Shown here: positions 33,478 through 41,764 of the stretch, piece after piece
How the letters are laid out: every line of letters starts with the position of its first letter
Position numbering within the stretch: the first letter of the stretch is position 1
Origin: Pseudomonas hormoni
GTDB lineage: Bacteria > Pseudomonadota > Gammaproteobacteria > Pseudomonadales > Pseudomonadaceae
Assembly (NCBI RefSeq): GCF_018502625.1
Contig: NZ_CP075566.1
Location: 1,679,001 to 1,743,000, forward strand
Length of the DNA: 64,000 nt
Direction: 5' to 3'
The notes under the pieces: generated by a model
What the model saw: only the letters and a program-made list of their open reading frames with translations
What the model was told of the DNA's origin: nothing
The model's database searches: none
Made by a program: the position numbers and the translations under genes

Positions 33478-34470
33478 ATGAATCAGGAAGAACAACTAAG
33501 TGCTGCGGATCTGGCCTTGCTGCAATTGGGGCGCCGTTTGCAGGCGGACGGTTACCGCTTTATCACGCCGACACCGCTGACCCATCAGCGGGTCAATGAC
33601 CGTGCATTCGGCCAAAGTGCCCGGACTCTGCGCGAGGTGTTCGGCTGGTCGCGGCCGTTCGAACCGGGTCTGTTATCAGCGGATGAACAACGGCAATTGC
33701 AACAGGCGGGCGTTCTCGAAGAGAGCAATGGCCGGCTGAAAAGCCACGTACGCTGGTCCAGCCTCGATGACCTGCTGTTCGTGCATTCGGGATTCCCCAC
33801 GGACGCGGCCGACGCGGTGTTCTTTGGCCCGGATACCTACCGTTTTGCCCAGTTGATTCACACCCATCTGCAACAGAGTTTCGCGCCGGTCAGACGCGCC
33901 GTGGACATCGGCTGCGGCGCGGGCGTCGGCGCCATCGTGATTGCTCGCGCACGCCGTGAAGCCGAAGTGCTGGCGGTCGATATCAACCCGGCGGCGCTAC
34001 GCCTGACGGCTGTGAACGCCGCGCTCGCCGAAGTGGCCAACGTCAGCATCGAGGCCAGTGATGTGCTGCAGGATGTCGACGGTACATTCGACCTGATCGT
34101 CGCCAATCCGCCCTACATGGCCGACCCGGCCGAGCGTGCCTATCGCCACGGCGGCGGGGCGCTTGGCGCGCAATTGTCGGTGCGCATTGTCGAGCAGGCG
34201 CTGAACCGACTGACCCCTGGCGGTTCGCTGGTGTTGTACACCGGAGTGGCGATGGTCGACGGCTGCGATGCGTTTCTCGCCGCGTTGGCGCCGTACCTGG
34301 ATTCGGCACGGTTCGGCTGGACCTATCGCGAGATCGATCCCGACGTGTTCGGCGAAGAACTGTTGATGCCGGGCTACCAACGGGTGGAACGGATTGCGGT
34401 GGTCGCGCTGATCGTCACGCGGCTCGATCCGGGCATCGGTGGAAGCGTTGAATCAGCCACAGGTGAGTGA
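33478..34470 (+). CDS. SAM-dependent methyltransferase with NPPY motif (PrmC/HemK-like)
   Basis: A 330-residue protein. Residues 1-125 are a variable N-terminal region. SAM motif I DIGCGAGVGA starts at 143, and VANPPYMADP has the N-P-P-Y motif (Asn210) used to methylate planar nitrogen or carbon. It lacks the PrmC N-terminal helical domain sequence and is not beside prfA, so a PrmC role is unlikely. AGGGAGAG lies before the ATG. It is packed between the HDO-like gene (10 bp) and ligD (3 bp), which implies one transcript. Confidence 0.85.
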   Translation: MNQEEQLSAADLALLQLGRRLQADGYRFITPTPLTHQRVNDRAFGQSARTLREVFGWSRPFEPGLLSADEQRQLQQAGVLEESNGRLKSHVRWSSLDDLLFVHSGFPTDAADAVFFGPDTYRFAQLIHTHLQQSFAPVRRAVDIGCGAGVGAIVIARARREAEVLAVDINPAALRLTAVNAALAEVANVSIEASDVLQDVDGTFDLIVANPPYMADPAERAYRHGGGALGAQLSVRIVEQALNRLTPGGSLVLYTGVAMVDGCDAFLAALAPYLDSARFGWTYREIDPDVFGEELLMPGYQRVERIAVVALIVTRLDPGIGGSVESATGE

Positions 34471-34473
34471 GCC

Positions 34474-37059
34474 ATGAACAAGAATCTGGATGACTACAAC
34501 CGCATGCGCGACTTCTCGGCGACCTCTGAACCGGCCGCCAAACGTTCGGGCAAGAAAGCCGCGAAAGATCACGCCTTGCAGTTCTGCATCCAGAAGCACG
34601 ACGCCTCGCGCCTGCATTATGACTTTCGCCTGGAACTCGATGGCGCGCTGAAGAGTTGGGCGGTGCCAAAAGGCCCGTCGCTGGACCCCAAGGTCAAGCG
34701 CCTGGCGGTGCATGTCGAAGACCATCCGATTGATTACGCCACGTTCGAGGGCAGCATTCCCGAAGGGCATTACGGTGCCGGTGACGTGATTGTCTGGGAC
34801 CGTGGCGTCTGGATTCCGCAGGAAGACCCGGCCAAGGCCTACGCCAAGGGCAAGCTCAAGTTCGAGCTGCAGGGCGAGAAGCTTGGTGGCCTGTGGAATC
34901 TGGTGCGTACGCACATGCCGGGCAAGCAGGAACAGTGGTTCCTGATCAAGCATCAGGACAGTGCGGCCAAACCCGAAAGCGATTACGACGTGGTCGCCGC
35001 CGAGCCGGACAGCGTACTCAGTGACCGGACCATCGTTGCGAAAAAGTCGAAAGCGGCGGACAAGCCCAAGCCCATCAAGAAACCGGCGCGCAAAATCGCG
35101 GAAAAAAAACAGTCGGCGCAACTGACCGGTGCGCACAAAGCGACATTGCCGGACCTGATCAAGCCCGAACTGGCCACGCTGGTGGAAAAAGCCCCGGACG
35201 GCGAATGGAGCTATGAGATCAAGTTCGACGGCTATCGGATCATGGCTCGCATCGACCATGGCGAGGTCAAGCTGTTCACCCGCAACGGTCACGACTGGAC
35301 CCACAAACTGCCGAAACAAGCCGAGGCGCTGGCTTCGCTGCAACTCGAATCCGCCTGGCTCGATGGCGAGATGGTGGTGACCAACGAGCAGGGCGTGCCG
35401 GACTTTCAAGCGCTGCAAAACGCCTTCGACTCCGGGCGCAGCGGCAACATTCTTTACTACCTGTTCGACATGCCGTACCTCAATGGCGTGGACCTGCGCG
35501 AGGTGCCGGTCGAAGAGCGGCGGGTCGCGCTGGCGACGGTGCTCAAGCCGAACGAAGATCCGTTGCTGCGGTTCTCCGACGCGTTCGCCGAAGAACCCGA
35601 CGCCTTGCTCAACAGCGCCTGCCAGATGCAGATGGAAGGGCTGATCGGCAAACGCCTGGGCTCGCCTTACGTGTCGCGTCGCAGCAGCGACTGGATCAAA
35701 CTCAAGTGCAAGCATCGACAAGAGTTTGTGGTGGTCGGCTACACCGATCCGAAAGGATCGCGCAATGCGTTTGGTGCGTTGCTGCTGGGGCTGCATGACC
35801 GGAACAGCGGGGAGCTGCGCTATGCCGGCAAGGTCGGCACGGGCTTCAACGAGACAACGCTTAAAAGCATCTACGAACAACTGAAACCGTTGCAGACCAA
35901 GAAACCTTCGGTGGTCAATCCACCGACCGGTTTTGACGCCAAAGGTGTGCACTGGCTCAAACCCGTTCTGCTGGCTGAAATTGCCTTCGCCGAAATGACC
36001 AAGGAAGGCTCTGTTCGCCATGCCGTGTTCCATGGTCTGCGCGACGATAAGCCGGCCGAAGACATCACCGAGGAGCGTCCAAAAGTGGTGAAGAAAAGCA
36101 CGGCAGAAAAACCTGCCCCCCGCCAAAAGAAAGCCTCGGAAAAAACCGCACCGGCGCCGTCACAACTCGGCCTGGGCGAGGGCAAGGTGCGGATCACTCA
36201 CCCGGACCGGGTCATCGACGCCAGCAGCGGCACCACCAAAGTGCAACTGGCGGAGTATTACGCCCGCGTCGCCGAATGGATTCTGCCCGAATTGAAAGAC
36301 CGGCCCGTGGCGCTGGTTCGCGCGCCGGACGGTATTGCCGGTGAACTGTTTTTCCAGAAGAACGCCGAGCGCCTGGCCATTCCGGGGATCACCACCCTAG
36401 ACAAGGAACTCACCGGCCAACCGATCATGATCATCAACAGCGCCGAAGCGCTGATCGGCGCTGTGCAGATGAGCACCGTCGAGCTGCACACCTGGAATGC
36501 CACTTCGGACAACCTCGACAAGCCCGACCGCTTCGTTCTCGACCTCGACCCGGACCCGGCGCTGCCGTGGAAAAGCATGGTCGAGGCGACCCAACTGACG
36601 CTGTCGGTACTGGACGAACTGGGACTCAAGGCCTTCCTCAAGACCAGCGGCGGCAAAGGCATCCACCTCGTGGTGCCGCTGACCCGCAAGCTCGGCTGGG
36701 ATGAAGTGAAGGATTTCAGCCACGCTATCGTCAGCCACATGGCCAAACTGTTGCCGGAGCGGTTTTCCGCGGTGTCGGGGCCGAAGAACCGGGTGGGGCG
36801 GATCTTCATCGATTACCTGCGCAACGGCCTCGGCGCCACCACCATTTGTGCTTACGCGGCGCGCACCCGCGAAGGGCTGCCGGTGTCGGTGCCGATCTTT
36901 CGCGAGGAAGTGGCCGGGCTCAAGGGCGGCAATCAGTGGAACGTGCACAATGTGCATGAACGCCTGGCCGAGGTGGGCGACGAGCCTTGGGCCGACCTGA
37001 AGAAAACAAAACAGGCAATTACCGCCGAGATGCGGCGGCGGGTGGGGATGAAGAAGTAG
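34474..37059 (+). CDS. ligD: ATP-dependent DNA ligase D (LigD), phosphoesterase-ligase-polymerase
   Basis: An 861-residue three-domain repair enzyme of bacterial non-homologous end joining. The 3'-phosphoesterase domain is at about 30-190 (QKHDASRLHYDFRLELDG, EGHYGAGDV). The ligase domain is at about 225-530 with the adenylated Lys250 in YEIKFDGYR and DGEMVV. The primase-polymerase domain is at about 570-861 with the metal-binding Asp690/Asp692 (LDLDPD) and TSGGKGIHLVVPL. This is the Pseudomonas domain order. A Lys/Ala-rich linker joins the last two. The usual partner Ku is not in the window. Confidence 0.95.
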   Translation: MNKNLDDYNRMRDFSATSEPAAKRSGKKAAKDHALQFCIQKHDASRLHYDFRLELDGALKSWAVPKGPSLDPKVKRLAVHVEDHPIDYATFEGSIPEGHYGAGDVIVWDRGVWIPQEDPAKAYAKGKLKFELQGEKLGGLWNLVRTHMPGKQEQWFLIKHQDSAAKPESDYDVVAAEPDSVLSDRTIVAKKSKAADKPKPIKKPARKIAEKKQSAQLTGAHKATLPDLIKPELATLVEKAPDGEWSYEIKFDGYRIMARIDHGEVKLFTRNGHDWTHKLPKQAEALASLQLESAWLDGEMVVTNEQGVPDFQALQNAFDSGRSGNILYYLFDMPYLNGVDLREVPVEERRVALATVLKPNEDPLLRFSDAFAEEPDALLNSACQMQMEGLIGKRLGSPYVSRRSSDWIKLKCKHRQEFVVVGYTDPKGSRNAFGALLLGLHDRNSGELRYAGKVGTGFNETTLKSIYEQLKPLQTKKPSVVNPPTGFDAKGVHWLKPVLLAEIAFAEMTKEGSVRHAVFHGLRDDKPAEDITEERPKVVKKSTAEKPAPRQKKASEKTAPAPSQLGLGEGKVRITHPDRVIDASSGTTKVQLAEYYARVAEWILPELKDRPVALVRAPDGIAGELFFQKNAERLAIPGITTLDKELTGQPIMIINSAEALIGAVQMSTVELHTWNATSDNLDKPDRFVLDLDPDPALPWKSMVEATQLTLSVLDELGLKAFLKTSGGKGIHLVVPLTRKLGWDEVKDFSHAIVSHMAKLLPERFSAVSGPKNRVGRIFIDYLRNGLGATTICAYAARTREGLPVSVPIFREEVAGLKGGNQWNVHNVHERLAEVGDEPWADLKKTKQAITAEMRRRVGMKK

Positions 37060-37074
37060 CCTTGCGCAACCCAA

Positions 37075-37167
37075 CTGTGGGAGCGAGCCTGCTCGCGATA
37101 GCTGACTGACAGTCAACATTAAAGGCGCCTGATACACCGCTATCGCGAGCAGGCTCGCTCCCACAGG
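37075..37167. repeat. REPIN, GAGC-type
   Basis: CTGTGGGAGCGAGCCTGCTC and GAGCAGGCTCGCTCCCACAG are exact inverted arms. It is the last REP in the window, as none occurs in the 27 kb to its right. Confidence 0.9.
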
Positions 37168-37212
37168 AAATTTGCGGTGCCTGCGAAATTGGCGCCTGCC
37201 CCGGTCCGGGTT

Positions 37213-37314
37213 CTAAAACCGATAGTTCAACCCCAACGTCAACGAACTCTCCGGTGCCGGTTGTCGGCCCCACGGGCAGGCGCTGACTTGCACGATGGAC
37301 AGGGTAGTGGCCCT
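37213..37314 (-). pseudogene. Remnant of the C-terminal end of a TonB-dependent receptor
   Basis: Reading leftward from just after an in-frame TAA, 33 codons end in SLTLGLNYRF and a TAG stop, preceded by SIVQVSACPWGRQP. An aromatic last residue after alternating hydrophobic residues is the classic outer-membrane beta-barrel insertion signal, and CPWGR is frequent near the C terminus of TonB-dependent receptors. No upstream receptor coding remains: the space to the right is the lipoprotein gene on the other strand. Best read as a deletion scar. Confidence 0.6.
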
Positions 37315-37364
37315 TTAGTAGTATCGCGCGCTTTCCATAGCCTTCGCGCGTCAGGGACGATCCA

Positions 37365-38426
37365 ATGCCGGTTTCCTCTAATCGCTCCACACGCGTCATT
37401 GCTGTTGCGGCGCTTTTGTCCGCTGTGCTCAGCGGCTGCGCCGTCAAAGACACGTACACCGATGCCACCGAGCCCGACGCCGCCAAGGTGCGCTTCATCG
37501 CCAACACCAGCAATGCGAAGCTCTACTACTACGATCCGGAGCATTGTGAGGGGCGAGTCACCGGTGAACTCAACAACCTGTACTCGCGTGATACAGAGCG
37601 TCGGGTGGGCATGAGTGTCGTGCCGCCGGCCAACGCCAGGGGCTATCTGGAGATCAAGGTCAAACCCGATCAGGATAATTACCTGCACCTTGGCACGAGT
37701 GGCAGCAACTGGGTGTGTGTCACCAGTTTGAGCCTGACACCCGAGCGCAATGCTGAATACGAGGTGACGTTGAATCTGCGCGACGGCCGTTGCGGCGTGC
37801 TGTTGAATCAGCTGAAGCGAATCGATGGAAGAGACGTGCGGTTGCCGATGCCGGTCATGGACAAGGGCCTGCCTGCCTGTGTCGGTCGCGGCACGTCATT
37901 CCCGACGCTTGCGCCCGTGTTGCCCGACACGCCCCATCGGGTGATGTTGATCGACCAGATCTTCGACAGTGCGACCCTCGCGGACATGAAGCCGGACCTG
38001 GCCAAGGACAGCCGCGCGCGCTTCACGCCGGAAAAGCTCGACAAGCTGATTGCCGAACGCAAGGCGAAGCTGGGCTTTACCCTGCCGGACGATTACTGGG
38101 CCCTGTACCGCCAGAACCTCATTGCCTTTGATGAAGAAGCGGCGGGAAACAAGACGCAAACGTACAAGCGTTACAGCGACAGATACCGTCTGCGCCTGCA
38201 GCGACTGACGGATCAGCAACTGGAACAATGGGCACACCCTGAAGACAAGGCGTCCAGGCCCACGCACTTTGTGGCGTCCGAGGAGCGCAAGACGATGACG
38301 AAGTTTTACGTCCAGACCAGTCAGAACCTGCTGCTCGAAACCATCAACCACCACCTCGACCGGATGGCGCAAATGGATCGGCAGTACGGGGTGTGTGCGC
38401 GTTATTCAGAGTGCTGGAAACGCTGA
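37365..38426 (+). CDS. Putative lipoprotein of unknown function
   Basis: A 353-residue protein with a type II signal peptide ending in the lipobox LSGC (RVIAVAALLSAVLSGC), so it is probably lipid-anchored. Residues ~40-150 look like a beta-rich domain (VRFIANTSNAKLYYYD, then GYLEIKVKPDQDNYLHL) with several cysteines. The C-terminal half is helical and charged (KLDKLIAERKAKLGFTLPDD). Not a family I recognise. It is convergent with the DUF3303 gene across a 10-bp GC stem. Confidence 0.78.
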   Translation: MPVSSNRSTRVIAVAALLSAVLSGCAVKDTYTDATEPDAAKVRFIANTSNAKLYYYDPEHCEGRVTGELNNLYSRDTERRVGMSVVPPANARGYLEIKVKPDQDNYLHLGTSGSNWVCVTSLSLTPERNAEYEVTLNLRDGRCGVLLNQLKRIDGRDVRLPMPVMDKGLPACVGRGTSFPTLAPVLPDTPHRVMLIDQIFDSATLADMKPDLAKDSRARFTPEKLDKLIAERKAKLGFTLPDDYWALYRQNLIAFDEEAAGNKTQTYKRYSDRYRLRLQRLTDQQLEQWAHPEDKASRPTHFVASEERKTMTKFYVQTSQNLLLETINHHLDRMAQMDRQYGVCARYSECWKR

Positions 38427-38436
38427 CAGGGTGCCG

Positions 38437-38461
38437 GGCGGCGAGCAGCACTCGCCGCCCC
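38437..38461. terminator. Strong GC hairpin between convergent genes
   Basis: GGGCGGCGAG-CAGCA-CTCGCCGCCC is a perfect 10-bp stem located between the two stop codons. It lacks a T run but is well placed to end both transcripts. Confidence 0.6.
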
Positions 38462-38467
38462 GAACGA

Positions 38468-38749
38468 CTATTGCTTGCCGACAGCCGCCGCCAGCAGCGG
38501 CCCGGCCTGATCATCGGTGAGTGCGGCATGCACCTCCATGTTCATCAGGTCATTCCATTGCAGCACCCACTTTTGAATCTGTACGACATCATCGGTTTCT
38601 GCGATGCCAAAACCGCTCGAGCCACCGACGGCATGCCAGCGCCCCAGCATCTTGACGCCTGAGGGCGGAGCTCCCTTGGTCTCGAGGAAACGCTTGATCA
38701 CGGTGTTACGGTTTTCCGGGCTGATCGACCAACTGACCATGAATAACAT
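38468..38749 (-). CDS. DUF3303 domain protein
   Basis: A 93-residue protein starting MLFMVSWSISPENRN, with GRWHAVGGSSGFGIAETDD and VLQWNDLMNMEVHAALTDDQ, which fits the DUF3303 ferredoxin-like family. ATG 38749 is chosen over a start nine codons upstream, because GGAGG lies just before it. No signal peptide. No functional context. Confidence 0.82.
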   Translation of the reverse strand: MLFMVSWSISPENRNTVIKRFLETKGAPPSGVKMLGRWHAVGGSSGFGIAETDDVVQIQKWVLQWNDLMNMEVHAALTDDQAGPLLAAAVGKQ

Positions 38750-38952
38750 TTGCCACCTCCTGCTACGGACTGGCACCTGCTGCTCTTCGCGCGCCTGGCT
38801 GGCGCCGGAACCACGGCCACGCCTGTTTCCCGTGTCATCCTGACGGGGCTGAAGCGATTGCTCCCATGAGAAGGCATAGCAGCGCGCGGCGGTTCGCGTA
38901 TGACCGCTGATCCTCTTTTAATGCATCTGGAATTGATCGAGGCGCCTGACCA

Positions 38953-39354
38953 TCAGGCATCACGCAACAGGTCGTTGGCGTTGAGCAGTTCGTAGGCGAT
39001 TTCCGGACGTTTCTCCAGCCCGCGGCGAATGGCGGTCGGGATTGCCTGGCGGGTTTTGCGGCACAGGCCCGGCAGTTCGGCGATGGTGATGGCGATACCG
39101 CGCATGGTGCGGACTTCGTTGAAACCGGGGGCGACTTCTACCCGGATGCCCAGTTGCTCGTACATCCGTTGCTGCAGCCGTTCGAGGTCGCTCAGGCTCT
39201 GGAGATTTTCCAGGCGTTCGATCAGACGCTTTTCCTCGGTGCGGGTCAGAAACAGGATGCGCAGGTCCGCGCCGGGTGTTTCCAGCAGCGGTTCACGCTC
39301 GCAGATGCAGGCACCGGGCGGGCAGGGTTGGCGGATCGGCAGCGAGGTTGTCAT
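38953..39354 (-). CDS. Conserved hypothetical protein with N-terminal cysteine cluster
   Basis: A 133-residue cytosolic protein beginning MTTSLPIRQPCPPGACICER, a three-cysteine cluster that could bind metal. A leucine-rich helical region with TRTEEKRLIERLENLQSL and a C-terminal PEIAYELLNANDLLRDA follow. The start at 39354 is favoured by the compact N terminus, but an ATG four codons earlier is possible. No named family recognised. Confidence 0.75.
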   Translation of the reverse strand: MTTSLPIRQPCPPGACICEREPLLETPGADLRILFLTRTEEKRLIERLENLQSLSDLERLQQRMYEQLGIRVEVAPGFNEVRTMRGIAITIAELPGLCRKTRQAIPTAIRRGLEKRPEIAYELLNANDLLRDA

Positions 39355-39366
39355 GGGCTCAATCAT

Positions 39367-39720
39367 AGAGCGCGGTGGGCGGGTTTGCCCATAGGGATCG
39401 CCGGTGTGCCCGAGGGGGCGTCAAAGGCGGGTTGTTTTGGCGTTTGGGGCCATATCCGTTGCTGCGGTAACGGCCACTTAGGGTTCCGCCCTTACGGCGG
39501 GTTACTTTGGAAAAGCCCCAAAGTAACCAAAGGGCTTTTGCCCCTTTCGTTCGGTGGCGAGCCTAGGCGAGCCACCGTACGTCAGGGGCGCAGGCGCTTG
39601 GTTACTTTGCGCCGGGTGGCGTTCCGTTTTTCCAAGTAACCCACCGTAAGGGCGGAACCAATAGCCGCCATTACCGCAGCAACGGATATGTACCCCATCA
39701 AAAAAACCGTCGCCTCACAC
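39367..39720. other. 354-bp intergenic region filled by a long palindromic repeat
   Basis: Almost entirely occupied by the repeat at 39449-39692. No gene seen. Confidence 0.65.
39449..39692. repeat. Long palindromic repeat, GGTAACGGCC/GGCCGTTACC family, long copy
   Basis: The outer arms (CATATCCGTTGCTGCGGTAA with TTCCGCCCTTACGGCGGGTT, mirrored by AACCCACCGTAAGGGCGGAA with TTACCGCAGCAACGGATATG) match the copy at 30356. The ~110-bp centre adds CCCCAAAGTAACCAAAGGGC and GGTGGCGAGCCTAGGCGAGC, a second palindrome. A non-autonomous repeat family distinct from REPINs. Confidence 0.85.
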
Positions 39721-39972
39721 TCAGGCCAGCATCGACAACAAACCTCCCTGACGATCAAGTTTGGCCAGGTCATCAAAACCGCCGACATGCGTGTCACCGA
39801 TAAAAATCTGCGGCACGCTGCGACGACCGCTTCGGCTGAGCATCTCCTGGAATCTCCCCGGTTCCGATTGAACGTTTATTTCCCGAACCGCAATGCCCCG
39901 ACTGGCCAGCAGTGTTTTGGCGTTGCGGCAGTAAGGGCAAGTGTCGGTGGTATAGAGCGTCACAGTGTTCAT
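39721..39972 (-). CDS. grxC: Glutaredoxin (GrxC type)
   Basis: An 83-residue dithiol glutaredoxin, CPYC active site at residues 12-15 (TTDTCPYC), SVPQIFIG with the cis-proline, and the C-terminal GGFDDLAKLD glutathione-binding block. ATG 39972 is chosen. It reduces protein and mixed disulfides with glutathione in the cytosol. It lies 29 bp behind the AhpD-like gene on the same strand, a sensible redox pair. Confidence 0.9.
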   Translation of the reverse strand: MNTVTLYTTDTCPYCRNAKTLLASRGIAVREINVQSEPGRFQEMLSRSGRRSVPQIFIGDTHVGGFDDLAKLDRQGGLLSMLA

Positions 39973-40001
39973 AAGCGTTCCTCCTGAATTGAAAGCCCTG
40001 T

Positions 40002-40520
40002 TCAAGCATCGATCGCCGGAAAATCGATCTCGGTCAGCGCGACGTTGTTGAGGTAATTGGTCAGGGTCTGCGACGCCACATGGCCGATCACTTCGACAAT
40101 CTTGCTGTCGTCGATGCCGGCTGCCCGCGCCGCTTCGATCTGCTCGCTGCTCAGGTGGCCGCGGCTTTCGGTGATTTGTCGGGCGAGGAGGGCGAACGCA
40201 TTGAGCTGGCCATCACGGGCGCTGAGGATGTCTTGCGCAGACAACCCGGCCTTGCCGGCAAACAGAGTGTGGGCCGCCAGGCAGTAGTCGCAGCCATTCA
40301 CCTGAGAGGTGGCGAGGAAGATTGCTTCTTTCTCGGTGGCGCTCAGGGACGTTTTACCGAGGGTCGCCGACAGTTGCAGATAAGAGGCGAGCACCGCAGG
40401 TGCGTGGGCCAGCGTCTTGAAGACATTGGGCAAAAAGCCGATTTTTTTCTGCACGCCTTCCAGCAACGGGCGGGTGGTGTCGTTGGCGTGTTCAAGGCTC
40501 AGGGTATTGATGCGGCTCAT
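40002..40520 (-). CDS. Carboxymuconolactone decarboxylase / AhpD-like alkylhydroperoxidase family protein
   Basis: A 172-residue all-helical protein with the redox motif CDYCLAAH (Cys-x-x-Cys-x3-His) in VNGCDYCLAAHTLF, as in AhpD-like peroxidase proteins, plus a Leu/Ala-rich scaffold. GGAG precedes ATG 40520. Followed by glutaredoxin and divergent from an AraC gene, so an oxidative or electrophile-stress unit is likely (inference). Confidence 0.88.
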   Translation of the reverse strand: MSRINTLSLEHANDTTRPLLEGVQKKIGFLPNVFKTLAHAPAVLASYLQLSATLGKTSLSATEKEAIFLATSQVNGCDYCLAAHTLFAGKAGLSAQDILSARDGQLNAFALLARQITESRGHLSSEQIEAARAAGIDDSKIVEVIGHVASQTLTNYLNNVALTEIDFPAIDA

Positions 40521-40596
40521 GGTGGATCTCCGTAGATGGCTGCGCGGTGTGCGCTGGGTACGGGGTCCATGCTATTGACGGGCGCTGGTCTATTGG

Positions 40597-40640
40597 GTGC
40601 AAATCGTCGAGGATATGCGACAGATCGTCCAGATTTGCAC
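40597..40640. promoter_or_regulatory. Inverted-repeat operator candidate for the AraC regulator
   Basis: GTGCAAATC (40597-40605) and GATTTGCAC (40632-40640) are perfect 9-bp inverted copies 26 bp apart, immediately upstream of the AraC start and in the promoter region of the divergent AhpD-like gene. Confidence 0.5.
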
Positions 40641-40654
40641 TCGGGAGCCTGCCC

Positions 40655-41482
40655 ATGGATCGCTTGTCTACGTTGCTCAGCCATTTCGGCGTCAGTGCCG
40701 GAACCTTCCACAGCGGCACGTTCTGCGGCACCACGGGTTTTGACGGTGAACAGGCGTGTGGGCACCTTCATTTGCTTAAGGCCGGTGAACTGACCCTCAA
40801 ACTGGGCGATGAGCGCGACATCCAGCTCAACAAGCCGACCCTGATTTTTTTCCCTCGGCCCTTCCGACATCGCTTGTTTGCCGCTGAAACGTCCGACACA
40901 CAACTGGTGTGCGCCTCACTGACTTTCGATGGCGGTGCGGGCAACGCGCTGGCGGCGGCCTTGCCCGATTACCTGGTGCTGGGCCTCGACGAAATACCGA
41001 ACATGACCGGTACGCTGGACTGGCTGTTCAACGAAGCCTTCGGTGGTGTTTGCGGTCGCGAAGCGATGATGGACCGCCTGTTCGAAGTGCTGGTCATCCA
41101 GTTGCTGCGGCACCTGTTGGCTAACCATCAGCAAAGCCCCGGCTTGATGGCCGGCCTCGCCGACCCACGCTTGGCGCGCTCGTTGAGCTTGATGCATGAC
41201 ACCCCCGGCAAAGCCTGGACCGTGGCTGAGTTGTCAGCGGCAGCCAATATGTCCCGGGCCAGCTTCGCCGAGCACTTTCGTCAGGTGGTGGGGCAGACGC
41301 CGGTTGATTATCTGGTGAGCTGGCGCATCAGTCTGGCGCAGAAGCGTTTGCGTGAGGGCAAGTCCATCGCCCTGATTGTCGATGAGGTGGGCTATGAAAG
41401 TCCTTCGGCCCTGGCTCGGGCGTTCCGGCGCAAGACCGGTGTCAGTCCGCGAGAGTGGATGCGGAACGGGAAGGGGCGATAG
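40655..41482 (+). CDS. AraC-family transcriptional regulator
   Basis: A 275-residue regulator with an N-terminal cupin_6-type domain (HLHLLKAGELTLKLGDER, IFFPRPFRHRLF) and a C-terminal AraC double helix-turn-helix (VAELSAAANMSRASFAEHFR, then IVDEVGYESPSALARAFRRK). GGGAG supports ATG 40655. It is divergent from the AhpD-like/glutaredoxin pair, which it probably controls through the GTGCAAATC inverted repeat. Confidence 0.9.
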   Translation: MDRLSTLLSHFGVSAGTFHSGTFCGTTGFDGEQACGHLHLLKAGELTLKLGDERDIQLNKPTLIFFPRPFRHRLFAAETSDTQLVCASLTFDGGAGNALAAALPDYLVLGLDEIPNMTGTLDWLFNEAFGGVCGREAMMDRLFEVLVIQLLRHLLANHQQSPGLMAGLADPRLARSLSLMHDTPGKAWTVAELSAAANMSRASFAEHFRQVVGQTPVDYLVSWRISLAQKRLREGKSIALIVDEVGYESPSALARAFRRKTGVSPREWMRNGKGR

Positions 41483-41667
41483 TTTTTTGTCGTCTGCCTT
41501 TCGGCGGGGTACTGAACCAGGTTTTTCAAGCCTTCAGGCAGGGGCTGATGCCCACGCTTGAGCCATTTCATATGGATAGAGGAAGCTGGATTGAAAGGCA
41601 TTTATTGGCGTTATTTTGACGCCATTCTCCGTAAAATTTTATTTTTATTTATTGTGGTGACGGACCA

Positions 41668-41696
41668 TTGACGTAATGGCGATGTGCTTATAGGCT
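41668..41696 (+). promoter_or_regulatory. Sigma-70-like promoter of the EPS leader gene
   Basis: TTGACG (41668-41673), a 17-bp spacer and TAGGCT (41691-41696), in a notably AT-rich stretch about 70 bp before the PEP-CTERM-like gene. The -35 is good and the -10 weak, which suggests an activator. Confidence 0.4.
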
Positions 41697-41764
41697 CCAA
41701 GCAACTGGGTAACGAATCCTTCATTCGATATCAGGAAAACCCTGTGTGCAGGGAGGCGGTCATC

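Larger units (their letters stand above)
37060..37364. other. 305-bp intergenic region
   Basis: It holds a REPIN (37075-37167) and, on the minus strand, the decayed 3' end of a TonB-dependent receptor (37213-37314). The remaining ~50 bp lead into the lipoprotein gene. Confidence 0.65.

Noticed and set aside
33478..34470. PrmC (release factor methyltransferase) assignment
   Set aside because: NPPY is present, but the PrmC N-terminal domain and prfA context are missing.
34453..36126. 557-codon open frame opposite ligD
   Set aside because: Shadow frame; LigD domains and catalytic residues are intact on the plus strand.
34474..37059. Ku gene expected next to ligD
   Set aside because: No Ku-like protein is encoded in any frame of the flanking genes or elsewhere in the window.
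663..37167. Possible CRISPR array from recurring palindromes
   Set aside because: The repeats are dispersed, in inverted pairs and of several classes, with no regular spacers and no cas genes.
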